Made by a program: the position numbers and the translations under genes
Source: Chlorocebus sabaeus
Lineage: Eukaryota; Chordata; Mammalia; Primates; Cercopithecidae
NCBI RefSeq assembly: GCF_047675955.1
Contig: NW_027327444.1
Coordinates: forward strand, 372,001 to 436,000
Direction of reading: 5' to 3'
DNA length: 64,000 nucleotides
Notes under the pieces: model-generated
Told to the model about the DNA's origin: nothing
Databases searched by the model: none
Seen by the model: only the letters and a program-made list of their open reading frames with translations
Part shown: piece by piece, positions 1-9,828 of the stretch
Position numbering within the stretch: position 1 is the stretch's first letter
How the letters are laid out: every line of letters begins with the position of its first letter

Positions 1-215
1 TGTGTTCTCTGAATTCATCTCACAGAGATTCATCTTTCCCTTCAAGTAGCCTTTCGCTAAGGCTTTTCTTGTGGAACTGGCAAAGGGATATTTGGAAACC
101 CATAGAGGGCTATGGTGAAAAAGGAAATATCTCCCGTTCAAAACTGGAAAGAAGCTTTCTGAGAAACTGCTCTGTGTTCTCTGAATTCATCTCACAGAGT
201 TACATCTTTCCCTTC
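1..215 (+). repeat. Window-start fragment matching 5482-5696
   Basis: Shares an uncommon combination with 5482-5696: CAGAGATTCATC, CAAGTAGCCTTTCGC, GGAAACCC and ATCTCCCG. The offset is 5,481 bp, which is the 5,482-bp period of the neighbouring duplication less the 1-bp deletion near 760. The match ends near 215, where one copy reads AAGAAGCC and the other ATGAAGCC. The 5.5-kb periodicity therefore probably continues to the left of the window. Confidence 0.7.
170..199. repeat. Inverted repeat 1: CTCTGTG / CACAGAG, 16-bp spacer
   Basis: A perfect 7-bp dyad at 170-176 and 193-199 in the representative monomer, repeated throughout the array. In monomers with CACAGAGCTAC the pairing extends to 8 bp (GCTCTGTG/CACAGAGC). 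The CACGGAG subtype and TTCTGTG left arms weaken it to a wobble-type pair. Confidence 0.9.
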
Positions 216-219
216 AAGA

Positions 220-236
220 AGCCTTTCGCTAAGGCT
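220..236. repeat. Inverted repeat 2: AGCCTT / AAGGCT, 5-bp spacer
   Basis: A perfect 6-bp dyad around TCGCT. The frequent variant TTCGCCTAGGCTG keeps a 5-bp arm (AGCCT/AGGCT) and creates a self-complementary GCCTAGGC. The CACGGAGATAC subtype reads AGGCCTTTTGCTAAGGCT and keeps the arms. Confidence 0.9.
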
Positions 237-271
237 GTTCTTGTGGAATTGGCAAAGGGATATTTGGAAGC

Positions 272-287
272 CCATAGAAGGCTATGG
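272..287. repeat. Inverted repeat 3: CCATAG / CTATGG, 4-bp spacer, overlapping the pJ-alpha box
   Basis: A perfect 6-bp dyad whose right arm is the first six bases of the pJ-alpha box. In most monomers (spacer AGGG) a competing 5-bp dyad AGCCC/GGGCT overlaps it. Monomers with CCCTTAGAGGG or CCCAAAGAGGG lose the longer stem but can keep part of the shorter one. Confidence 0.88.
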
Positions 288-298
288 TGAAAAAGGAA
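282..298 (-). promoter_or_regulatory. pJ-alpha (A-type) protein-binding box, one per monomer
   Basis: The + strand reads CTATGGTGAAAAAGGAA, so the minus strand reads TTCCTTTTTCACCATAG. This fits the 17-bp pJ-alpha motif TTCCTTTTYCACCRTAG at every position. In human alpha satellite this site (A-type) occupies the place where B-type monomers carry the CENP-B box. Here the large majority of monomers keep the A-type form. Common departures are TATGGTGAGAAAGG, TATGCTGAAAAAGG, AAAAAGGTAATATC and AAAAAGAAAATATC. Protein binding is inferred from the motif only. Confidence 0.8.
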
Positions 299-841
299 AT
301 ATCTTCCGTTCAAAACTGGAAAGAAGCTTTCTGAGAAACTGTTCTGTGTTCTGTTAGTTCATCTCACAGAGTTACATCTTTCCCTTCAAGAAGCCTTTCG
401 CTAAGGCTGTTCTTGTGGAATTAGCAAAGGGATATTTGGAAGCCCTTAGAGGGCTATGGTGAAAAAGGAAATATCTTCCGTTCAAAACTGGAAAGAAGCT
501 TTCTGAGAAACTGCTCTGTGTTCTCTGAATTCATCTCACAGAGTTACATCTTTCCCTTCAAGAAGCCTTTCGCTAAGGCTGTTCTTGTGGAGCTGGCAAA
601 GGGATATTTCGAAGCTCATAGAGGGCTATGCTGAAAAAGGAAATATCTTCCGTTCAAAACTGGAAAGAAGCATTCTGAGAAACTGCTCTGTGTTCTCTGA
701 ATTCATCTCACAGAGTCACATCTATCCCTTCAAGAAGCCTTTCGCTAAGGCTGTTCTTGTGGGACTGGAAAGGGATATTTGGAAGCCCATAGAGGGCTAT
801 GGTGAAAAAGAAAATATCTTCCGTTCAAAACTGGAAAGAAG

Positions 842-1186
842 CTTTCTGAGAAACTGCTCTGTGTTCTGTTAATTCATATCACAGAGCTACATCTTTCCCT
901 TCAAGAAGCCTTTCGCTATGGCTGTTCTTGTGGAATTGGCAAAGTGATATTTGGAAGCCCATAAAGGGCTATGGTGAAAAAGGTAATATCTTCCGTTCAA
1001 AACTGGAAAGAAGCTTTCTGAGAAACTGTTCTCTGTTCTGTTAGTTCATCTCACAGAGTTACATCTTTCCCTTCAAGAAGCCTTTCGCTAAGGCTGTTCT
1101 TGTGGAACTGGCAAGGGGATATTGGGAAGCCCTTAGAGGGCTATGGTGAAAAAGGAAATATCTTCCGTTCAAAACTGGAAAGAAGA
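842..1186 (+). repeat. Alpha-satellite segment with the CATAAAGGGC / GGTAATATC subtype
   Basis: Two monomers: the first has AAAGTGATATTTGG, CATAAAGGGC and AAGGTAATATC; the next has GGCAAGGGGATATTGGG. The same ordered pair returns many times downstream, for example at 17.0, 21.3, 24.6, 28.9, 36.1, 49.0 and 50.2 kb. It is missing from the 12.3-13.0 kb copy, which jumps directly to the sequence equivalent to 1186. Confidence 0.8.
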
Positions 1187-4100
1187 TTTCTGAGAAACTG
1201 CTCTGTGTTCTCTGAATTCATCTCACAGAGTTACATCTTTCCCTTCAAGAAGCCTTTCGCCTAGGCTGTTCTTATGGAACTGGCAAAGGGATATTTGGAA
1301 GCCCATAGAGGGCTATTGTGAAAAAGGAAATATCTTCCTTTCAAAACTGGAAAGAAGCTTTCTGAGATACTGCTCTGTGTTCTGTTAATTCATATCACAG
1401 AGCTACATCTTTCCCTTCAAGAAGCCTTTCGCTAAGGCTGTTCTTGCGGAATTGGCAAAGGGATATTTGGAAGCCCATAGAGGGCTATGGTGAAAAAGGA
1501 AATATCTTCCGTTCAAAACTGGAAAGAAGCTTTCCGAGAAACTGCTCTGTGTTCTGTTAATTCATCTCACAGAGATACATCTTTCCCTTCAAGAGGCCTT
1601 TTGCTAAGGCTGTTCTTATGGAATTGGCAAAGGGATATTTTGAAGCCCATAGAGGGCTATGGTGAAAAAGGAAATATCTTCCGTTCAAAACTGGAAAGAA
1701 GCTTTCTGAGAAACTGCTCTGTGTTCTCTGAATTCATCTCACAGAGTTACATCTTTCCCTTCAAGAAGCCTTTCGCTAAGGCTTTTCTTGTGGAATTGGC
1801 AAAGGGATATTTGGAAGCCCATAGAGGGCTATGGTGAAAAAGGAAATATCTACCGTTCAAAACTGGAAAGAAGCTTTCTGAGAAACTGCTATGTGTTCTG
1901 TTAATTCATCTCACAGAGTTACATCTTTCCCTTCAAGAAGCCTTTCGCTAAGGCTGTTCTTGTGGAATTGGCAAAGGGATATTTGGAAGCCCATAGAGGG
2001 CTATGGTGAAAAAGGAAATATCTTCCGTTCAAAACTGGAAAGAAGCTTTCTGAGAAACTGTTCTGTGTTCTGTTAGTTCATCTCACAGAGTTACATCTTT
2101 CCCTTCAAGAAGCCTTTCGCTAAGGCTGTTCTTGTGGAATTAGCAAAGGGATATTTGGAAGAACTTAGAGGGCTATGGTGAAAAAGGAAATATCTTCCGT
2201 TCAAAACTGGAAAGAAGCTTTGTGAGAAACTGGTCTGTGTTCTCTGAATTCATCTCACAGAGTTACATCTTTCCCTTCAAGAAGCCTTTGGCTAAGGCTG
2301 TTCTTGTGGAACTGGCAAAGGGATATTTCGAAGCTCATAGAGGGCTATGGTGAAAAAGGAAATATCTTCGGTTCAAAATTGGAAAGAAGCTTTCTGAGAA
2401 ACTGCTCTGTGTTCTGTTAATCCATCTCACAGAGTTACATCTTTCCCTTCAAGAAGCCTTTCGCTAAGGCTGTTCTTGTGGAACTGGCAAAGGGATATTT
2501 GGAAGCCCTTAGAGGGCTATGGTGAAAAAGGAAATATCTTCCGTTCAAAAGTGGAAAGAAGATTTCTGAGAAACTGCTCTGTGTTCGGTTAGTTCAACTC
2601 ACAGAGTTACATCTTTCCCTACAAGAAGCCTTTCGCTAAGGCTGTTCTAGTGGAACTGGCAAAGGGATATTTGGAAACCCATAGAGGGCTATGGTGAAAA
2701 AGGAAATATCTTACGTTCAATACTGGAAAGAAGCTTTCTGAGAAACTGCTCTGTGTTCTCTGAATTCATCTCACAGAGTTACATCTTTCCCTTCATGAAG
2801 CCTTTCGCCTCGGCTGTTCTTCTGGAACTGTCAAAGGGATATTTGGAAGCCCATAGAGGGCTATGGTGAAAAAGGAAATATCTTCCGTTCAAAACTGGAA
2901 AGAGGCTTTCTGAGAAACTGCTCTGTGTTCTGTTAATTCATATCACAGAGCTACATCTTTCCCCTCAAGAAGCCTTTCGCTAAGGCTGTTCTTTGGAAGC
3001 CCATAGAGGGCTATGGTGAAAAAGGAAATATCTTCCGTTCAAAACTGGAAAGAAGCTTTCTGAGAAACGGCTCTGTGTTCTCTGAATTCATCTCACAGAG
3101 TTACATCTTTCCCTTCAAGAAGCCTTTCGCTAAGGCTGTTCTTCTGGAATTGGCAAAGGGATATTTCGAAGCCCATAGAGGGCTATGGTGAAAAAGGAAA
3201 TATCTTCCGTTCAAAACTGGAAAGAAGCTTTCTGAGAAACTGCTCTGTGTTCTGTTAGTTCATCTCACAGAGTTACATCTTTCCCTTCAAGAAGCCTTTC
3301 GCTAAGGCTGTTCTTCTGGAATTGGCAAAGGGATATTTGGAAGCCCATAGAGGGCTATGGTGAAAAAGGAAATATCTTCCTTTCAAAACTGGAAAGAAGC
3401 TTTCTGAGAAACTGCTCTGTCTTCTGTTAATCCATCTCACAGAGTTACATCTTTCCCTTCAAGAAGCCTTTCGCTAAGGCTGTTCTTGTGGAATTGGCAA
3501 AGGGATATTTGGAAGCCCATAGAGGGCTATGGTGAAAAAGGAAATATCTTCCGTTCAAAACTGGAAAGAAGCTTTCTGAGAAACTGCTCTGTGTTCTGTT
3601 AGTTCATCTCACAGAGTTACATCTTTCCCTTCAAGAAGCCTTTCGCTAAGGCTGTTCTTGTGGAACTGGCAAAGGGATATTTGGAAGCCCATAGAGGGCT
3701 ATGGTGAGAAAGGAAATATCTTCCGTTCAAAACTGGAAAGAAGCTTTCTGAGAAACTGCTCTGTGTTCTCTGAATTTATCTCACAGAGTTACATCTTTCC
3801 CTTCAAGTAGCCTTTCGCCTAGGCTGTTCTTCTGGAACTGGCAAAGGGATATTTGGAAGCCCAAAGAGGGCTATGGTGAAAAAGGAAATATCTTCCGTTC
3901 AAAGCTGGAAAGAAGCTTTCTGAGAAACTGCTCTGTGTTCTGTGAATTCATATCACAGAGCTACATCTTTACCTTCAAGAAGCCTTTCGCTAAGGCTGTT
4001 CTTGCGGAATTGGCAAAGGGATATTTGGAAGCCCATAGAGGGCTATGGTGAAAAAGGAAATATCTTCCGTTCAAAACTGGAAAGAAGCTTTCTGAGAAAC

Positions 4101-4347
4101 TGCTCTGTGTTCTGTTAATTCATCTCACGGAGATACATCTTTCCCTTCAAGAGGCCTTTTGCTAAGGCTGTTCTTATGGAATTGGCAAAGGGATATTTGG
4201 AAGCCCATAGAGGGCTATGGTGAAAAAGGAAATATCTTCCGTTGAAAACTGGAAAGAAGCTTTCTGAGAAACTGCTCTGTGTTCTCTGAATTCATCTCAC
4301 AAGGTTACATCTTTCCCTTCAAGAAGCCTTTCGCTAAGGCTGTTCTT
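1187..4347 (+). repeat. Duplicated block A, copy 1
   Basis: Nearly identical to 6669-9828 at an offset of 5,482 bp (32 monomers minus 22 bp). Shared private marks include CTATTGTGAAAAAGG, GAGATACTGC, CTATGTGTTC, GGAAGAACTTAG, CGGTTAGTTCAAC, GCCTCGGCTG, a 22-bp deletion near 2994 and CACAAGGTTAC near 4299. The match begins just after a GAAGATTT/GAAGCTTT difference and ends at CTTCTGG versus CTTGTGG. Confidence 0.9.
2903..3052 (+). repeat. Short 150-bp alpha monomer with 22-bp deletion, copy 1
   Basis: The sequence runs GCTGTTCTTTGGAAGCCC where other monomers have about GTGGAATTGGCAAAGGGATATT between CTT and TGG. The flanking landmarks are 150 bp apart instead of 172. The left HindIII site is changed to AGGCTT. 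The downstream register is otherwise preserved. Confidence 0.9.
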
Positions 4348-5379
4348 CTGGAATTGGCAAAGGGATATTTGGAAGCCCATAGAGGGCTATGGTGAAAAAG
4401 GAAATATCTTCCGTTCAAAACTGGAAGGAAGCTTTCTGAGAAACTGTTCTGTGTTCTGTTAGTTCATCTCACAGAGTTACATCTTTCCCTTCAAGAAGCC
4501 TTTCGCTAAGGCTGTTCTTGTGGAATTAGCAAAGGGATATTTGGAAGCCCTTAGAGGGCTATGGTGAAAAAGGAAATATCTTCCGTTCAAAACTGGAAAG
4601 AAGCTTTCTGAGAAACTGCTCTGTGTTCTCTGAATTCATCTCACAGAGTTACATCTTTCCCTTCAAGAAGCCTTTCGCCTAGGCTGTTCTTCTGGAACTG
4701 GGAAAGGGATATTTGGAAGCCCTTAGAGGGCTATGGTGAAAAAGGAAATATCTTCCGTTCAAAACTGGAAAGAAGCTTTCTGAGAAACTGCTCTGTGTTC
4801 TGTGAATTCATATCACAGAGCTACATCTTTACCTTCAAGAAGCCTTTCGCTAAGACTGTTCTTGCGGAATTGGCAAAGGGATATTTGGAAGCCCATAGAG
4901 GGCTATGGTGAAAAAGGAAATATCTTCCGTTCAAAACTGGAAAGAAGCTTTCTGAGAAACTGCTCTGTGGTCTGTTAGTTCATCTCACAGAGTTACATCT
5001 TTCCCTTCAAGAAGCCTTTCGCTAAGGCTGTTCTTCTGGAATTTGCAAAGGGATATTTGGAAGCCCATAGAGGGCTAGGGTGAAAAAGGAAATATCTTCC
5101 GTTCAAAACTGGAAAGAAGATTTCTGAGAAACTGCTCTGTGTTCTGTTAATCCATCTCACAGAGTTACATCTTTCCCTTCAAGAAGCCTTTCGCTAAGGC
5201 TGTTCTTGAGGAATTGGCAAAGGGATATTTGGAAGCCCATAGAGGGCTATGGTGAAAAAGGAAATATCTTCCGTTCAAAACTGGAAAGAAGCTTTCTGAG
5301 AAACTGCTCTGTGTTCTGTTAGTTCATCTCACAGAGTTACATCTTTCCCTTCAAGAAGCCTTTCGCTAAGGCTGTTCTT
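4348..5379 (+). repeat. Six-monomer segment absent from the second copy
   Basis: Exactly 1,032 bp (6 x 172) separate the end of block A from the start of block B in the first copy; in the second copy the two blocks meet at 9828/9829. Part of it (about 4380-4969, with CTGGAAGGAAGC and TAAGACTG) reappears at about 11409-11998, and related sequence lies at 15.55-16.0 kb. Confidence 0.85.
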
Positions 5380-6742
5380 GTGGAACTGGCAAAGGGATAT
5401 TTGGAAGCCCATAGAGGGCTATGGTGAGAAAGGAAATATCTTCCGTTCAAAACTGGAAAGAAGCTTTCTGAGAAACTGCTCTGTGTTCTCTGAATTCATC
5501 TCACAGAGATTCATCTTTCCCTTCAAGTAGCCTTTCGCTAAGGCTGTTCTTGTGGAACTGGCAAAGGGATATTTGGAAACCCATAGAGGGCTATGGTGAA
5601 AAAGGAAATATCTCCCGTTCAAAACTGGAAAGAAGCTTTCTGAGAAACTGCTCTGTGTTCTCTGAATTCATCTCACAGAGTTACATCTTTCCCTTCATGA
5701 AGCCTTTCGCCTAGGCTGTTCTTCTGGAACTGTCAAAGGGATATTTGGAAGCCCAAAGAGGGCTATGGTGAAAAAGGAAATATCTTCCGTTCAAAACTGG
5801 AAAGAAGCTTTCTGAGAAACTGCTCTGTGTTCTATTAATTCATATCACAGAGCTACATCTTTCCCTTCAAGAAGCCTTTCGCTAAGGCTGTTCTTTCGGA
5901 ATTGGCAAAGGGATATTTGGAAGCCCATAGAGGGCTATGGTGAAAAAGGAAATATCTTCCGTTCAAAACTGGAAAGAAGCTTTCTGAGAAACTGCTCTGT
6001 GTTCTCTGAATTCATCTCACAGAGTTACATCTTTCCCTTCAAGAAGCCTTTCGCTAAGGCTGTTCTTCTGGAATTGGCAAAGGGATATTTGGAAGCCCAT
6101 AGAGGGCTATAGTGAAAAAGGAAATATCTTCCGTTCAAAACTGGAAAGAAGCTTTCTGAGAAACTGCTCTGTGTTCTGTTAGTTCATCTTACAGAGTTAC
6201 ATCTTTCCCTTCAAGAAGCCTTTCGCTAAGGCTGTTCTTCTGGAATTGGCAAAGGGATATTTGGAAGCCCATAGAGGGCTATGGTGAAAAAGGAAATATC
6301 TTCCGTTCAAAACTGGAAAGAAGCTTTCTGAGAAACTGCTCTGTCTTCTGTTAATCCATCTCACAGAGTTACATCTTTCCCTTCAAGAAGCCTTTCGCTA
6401 AGGCTGTTCTTGTGGAATTGGCAAAGGGATATTTGGAAGCCCATAGAGGGCTATGGTGAAAAAGGAAATGTCTTCCGTTCAAAACTGGAAAGAAGCTTTC
6501 TGAGAAACTGCTCTGTGTTCTGTTAGTTCATCTCACAGAGTTACATCTTTCCCTTCAAGAAGCCTTTCGCTAAGGCTGTTCTTGTGGAACTGGCAATGGG
6601 ATATTTGGAAGCTCATAGAGGGCTATGGTGAGAAAGGAAATATCTTCCGTTCAAAACTGCAAAGAAGCTTTCTGAGAAACTGCTCTGTGTTCTCTGAATT
6701 CATCTCACAGAGTTACATCTTTCCCTTCAAGAAGCCTTTCGC
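5380..6742 (+). repeat. Duplicated block B, copy 1
   Basis: Matches 9829-11191 at an offset of 4,449 bp. Shared marks are AGAGATTCATC, CAAGTAGCC, ATCTCCCG, TTCTATTAATTC, GCTATAGTGAAAAAGG, CATCTTACAGAG, GGAAATGTC and GGCAATGGG. The match ends where 6743 has GCCTAGG and 11192 has GCTAAGG. Confidence 0.88.
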
Positions 6743-9700
6743 CTAGGCTGTTCTTATGGAACTGGCAAAGGGATATTTGGAAGCCCATAGAGGGCTATTG
6801 TGAAAAAGGAAATATCTTCCTTTCAAAACTGGAAAGAAGCTTTCTGAGATACTGCTCTGTGTTCTGTTAATTCATATCACAGAGCTACATCTTTCCCTTC
6901 AAGAAGCCTTTCGCTAAGGCTGTTCTTGCGGAATTGGCAAAGGGATATTTGGAAGCCCATAGAGGGCTATGGTGAAAAAGGAAATATCTTCCGTTCAAAA
7001 CTGGAAAGAAGCTTTCCGAGAAACTGCTCTGTGTTCTGTTAATTCATCTCACAGAGATACATCTTTCCCTTCAAGAGGCCTTTTGCTAAGGCTGTTCTTA
7101 TGGAATTGGCAAAGGGATATTTTGAAGCCCATAGAGGGCTATGGTGAAAAAGGAAATATCTTCCGTTCAAAACTGGAAAGAAGCTTTCTGAGAAACTGCT
7201 CTGTGTTCTCTGAATTCATCTCACAGAGTTACATCTTTCCCTTCAAGAAGCCTTTCGCTAAGGCTTTTCTTGTGGAATTGGCAAAGGGATATTTGGAAGC
7301 CCATAGAGGGCTATGGTGAAAAAGGAAATATCTACCGTTCAAAACTGGAAAGAAGCTTTCTGAGAAACTGCTATGTGTTCTGTTAATTCATCTCACAGAG
7401 TTACATCTTTCCCTTCAAGAAGCCTTTCGCTAAGGCTGTTCTTGTGGAATTGGCAAAGGGATATTTGGAAGCCCATAGAGGGCTATGGTGAAAAAGGAAA
7501 TATCTTCCGTTCAAAACTGGAAAGAAGCTTTCTGAGAAACTGTTCTGTGTTCTGTTAGTTCATCTCACAGAGTTACATCTTTCCCTTCAAGAAGCCTTTC
7601 GCTAAGGCTGTTCTTGTGGAATTAGCAAAGGGATATTTGGAAGAACTTAGAGGGCTATGGTGAAAAAGGAAATATCTTCCGTTCAAAACTGGAAAGAAGC
7701 TTTGTGAGAAACTGGTCTGTGTTCTCTGAATTCATCTCACAGAGTTACATCTTTCCCTTCAAGAAGCCTTTGGCTAAGGCTGTTCTTGTGGAACTGGCAA
7801 AGGGATATTTCGAAGCTCATAGAGGGCTATGGTGAAAAAGGAAATATCTTCGGTTCAAAATTGGAAAGAAGCTTTCTGAGAAACTGCTCTGTGTTCTGTT
7901 AATCCATCTCACAGAGTTACATCTTTCCCTTCAAGAAGCCTTTCGCTAAGGCTGTTCTTGTGGAACTGGCAAAGGGATATTTGGAAGCCCTTAGAGGGCT
8001 ATGGTGAAAAAGGAAATATCTTCCGTTCAAAAGTGGAAAGAAGATTTCTGAGAAACTGCTCTGTGTTCGGTTAGTTCAACTCACAGAGTTACATCTTTCC
8101 CTACAAGAAGCCTTTCGCTAAGGCTGTTCTAGTGGAACTGGCAAAGGGATATTTGGAAACCCATAGAGGGCTATGGTGAAAAAGGAAATATCTTACGTTC
8201 AATACTGGAAAGAAGCTTTCTGAGAAACTGCTCTGTGTTCTCTGAATTCATCTCACAGAGTTACATCTTTCCCTTCATGAAGCCTTTCGCCTCGGCTGTT
8301 CTTCTGGAACTGTCAAAGGGATATTTGGAAGCCCATAGAGGGCTATGGTGAAAAAGGAAATATCTTCCGTTCAAAACTGGAAAGAGGCTTTCTGAGAAAC
8401 TGCTCTGTGTTCTGTTAATTCATATCACAGAGCTACATCTTTCCCCTCAAGAAGCCTTTCGCTAAGGCTGTTCTTTGGAAGCCCATAGAGGGCTATGGTG
8501 AAAAAGGAAATATCTTCCGTTCAAAACTGGAAAGAAGCTTTCTGAGAAACGGCTCTGTGTTCTCTGAATTCATCTCACAGAGTTACATCTTTCCCTTCAA
8601 GAAGCCTTTCGCTAAGGCTGTTCTTCTGGAATTGGCAAAGGGATATTTCGAAGCCCATAGAGGGCTATGGTGAAAAAGGAAATATCTTCCGTTCAAAACT
8701 GGAAAGAAGCTTTCTGAGAAACTGCTCTGTGTTCTGTTAGTTCATCTCACAGAGTTACATCTTTCCCTTCAAGAAGCCTTTCGCTAAGGCTGTTCTTCTG
8801 GAATTGGCAAAGGGATATTTGGAAGCCCATAGAGGGCTATGGTGAAAAAGGAAATATCTTCCTTTCAAAACTGGAAAGAAGCTTTCTGAGAAACTGCTCT
8901 GTCTTCTGTTAATCCATCTCACAGAGTTACATCTTTCCCTTCAAGAAGCCTTTCGCTAAGGCTGTTCTTGTGGAATTGGCAAAGGGATATTTGGAAGCCC
9001 ATAGAGGGCTATGGTGAAAAAGGAAATATCTTCCGTTCAAAACTGGAAAGAAGCTTTCTGAGAAACTGCTCTGTGTTCTGTTAGTTCATCTCACAGAGTT
9101 ACATCTTTCCCTTCAAGAAGCCTTTCGCTAAGGCTGTTCTTGTGGAACTGGCAATGGGATATTTGGAAGCCCATAGAGGGCTATGGTGAGAAAGGAAATA
9201 TCTTCCGTTCAAAACTGGAAAGAAGCTTTCTGAGAAACTGCTCTGTGTTCTCTGAATTTATCTCACAGAGTTACATCTTTCCCTTCAAGTAGCTTTCGCC
9301 TAGGCTGTTCTTCTGGAACTGGCAAAGGGATATTTGGAAGCCCAAAGAGGGCTATGGTGAAAAAGGAAATATCTTCCGTTCAAAGCTGGAAAGAAGCTTT
9401 CTGAGAAACTGCTCTGTGTTCTGTGAATTCATATCACAGAGCTACATCTTTACCTTCAAGAAGCCTTTCGCTAAGGCTGTTCTTGCGGAATTGGCAAAGG
9501 GATATTTGGAAGCCCATAGAGGGCTATGGTGAAAAAGGAAATATCTTCCGTTCAAAACTGGAAAGAAGCTTTCTGAGAAACTGCTCTGTGTTCTGTTAAT
9601 TCATCTCACGGAGATACATCTTTCCCTTCAAGAGGCCTTTTGCTAAGGCTGTTCTTATGGAATTGGCAAAGGGATATTTGGAAGCCCATAGAGGGCTATG

Positions 9701-9828
9701 GTGAAAAAGGAAATATCTTCCGTTGAAAACTGGAAAGAAGCTTTCTGAGAAACTGCTCTGTGTTCTCTGAATTCATCTCACAAGGTTACATCTTTCCCTT
9801 CAAGAAGCCTTTCGCTAAGGCTGTTCTT
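6669..9828 (+). repeat. Duplicated block A, copy 2
   Basis: Second copy of 1187-4347. Differences I noticed are GGCAATGGG at 9152 versus GGCAAAGGG and a 1-bp loss in CAAGTAGCTTTCGCC near 9294, so identity is very high. The block ends at a junction that skips six monomers of the first copy. Confidence 0.9.
8385..8534 (+). repeat. Short 150-bp alpha monomer with 22-bp deletion, copy 2
   Basis: The same deletion junction (GCTGTTCTTTGGAAGCCC) as at 2903-3052, at the block A offset of 5,482 bp. The deletion therefore predates that duplication. The related copy at about 14.1 kb keeps the full-length sequence. Confidence 0.9.

Larger units (their letters stand above)
152..323 (+). repeat. Representative alpha-satellite monomer (HindIII to HindIII)
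   Basis: First complete HindIII-bounded unit; the next AAGCTT is at 324, giving exactly 172 bp. Order of elements: HindIII site, 7-bp dyad (170-176/193-199) around an EcoRI site GAATTC, 6-bp dyad (220-225/231-236), a variable GTGGAATTGGCAAAGGG segment, 6-bp dyad (272-277/282-287) and the pJ-alpha box (282-298). Variants recurring across the array are CTGTTAGTTCATC, CTGTTAATTCATATC with CAGAGCTAC, CTGTTAATCCATC, CACGGAGATAC with AAGAGGCCTTTTGC, CAGAGTCACATCTATCCC, and CCCTACAAG with CTAGTGGAAC. These recur in ordered strings and serve as barcodes for the duplicated blocks. Confidence 0.93.
134..841 (+). repeat. Four-monomer block, copy 1 (second copy at 12300-13007)
   Basis: Matches 12300-13007 at an offset of 12,166 bp. 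Shared marks are CCATAGAAGGCTATGG (274/12440), GGAGCTGGC with TTCGAAGCTC and TATGCTG, GAAGCATTC, and the 1-bp-short GGGACTGGAAAGGG. The match ends at a C/A difference at 842/13008. Confidence 0.8.

Noticed and set aside
132..148. CCCGTTCAAAACTGGAA in ATCTCCCG monomers as a reverse-strand CENP-B box
   Set aside because: It lacks the T and CGAA positions of CCCGNNTNNNNCGAA; only the CCCG part fits.
220..236. Hairpin with AGCCTT/AAGGCT as a bacterial-type terminator
   Set aside because: It is short, has no following T-tract, occurs in every monomer and lies in eukaryotic satellite DNA.
5419..5622. Minus-strand 67-codon frames recurring at several places
   Set aside because: They are antisense readings of ordinary monomers, opened by local variants such as CAAGTAGCC or GGTGAGAAAGG, and move with the duplicated blocks.
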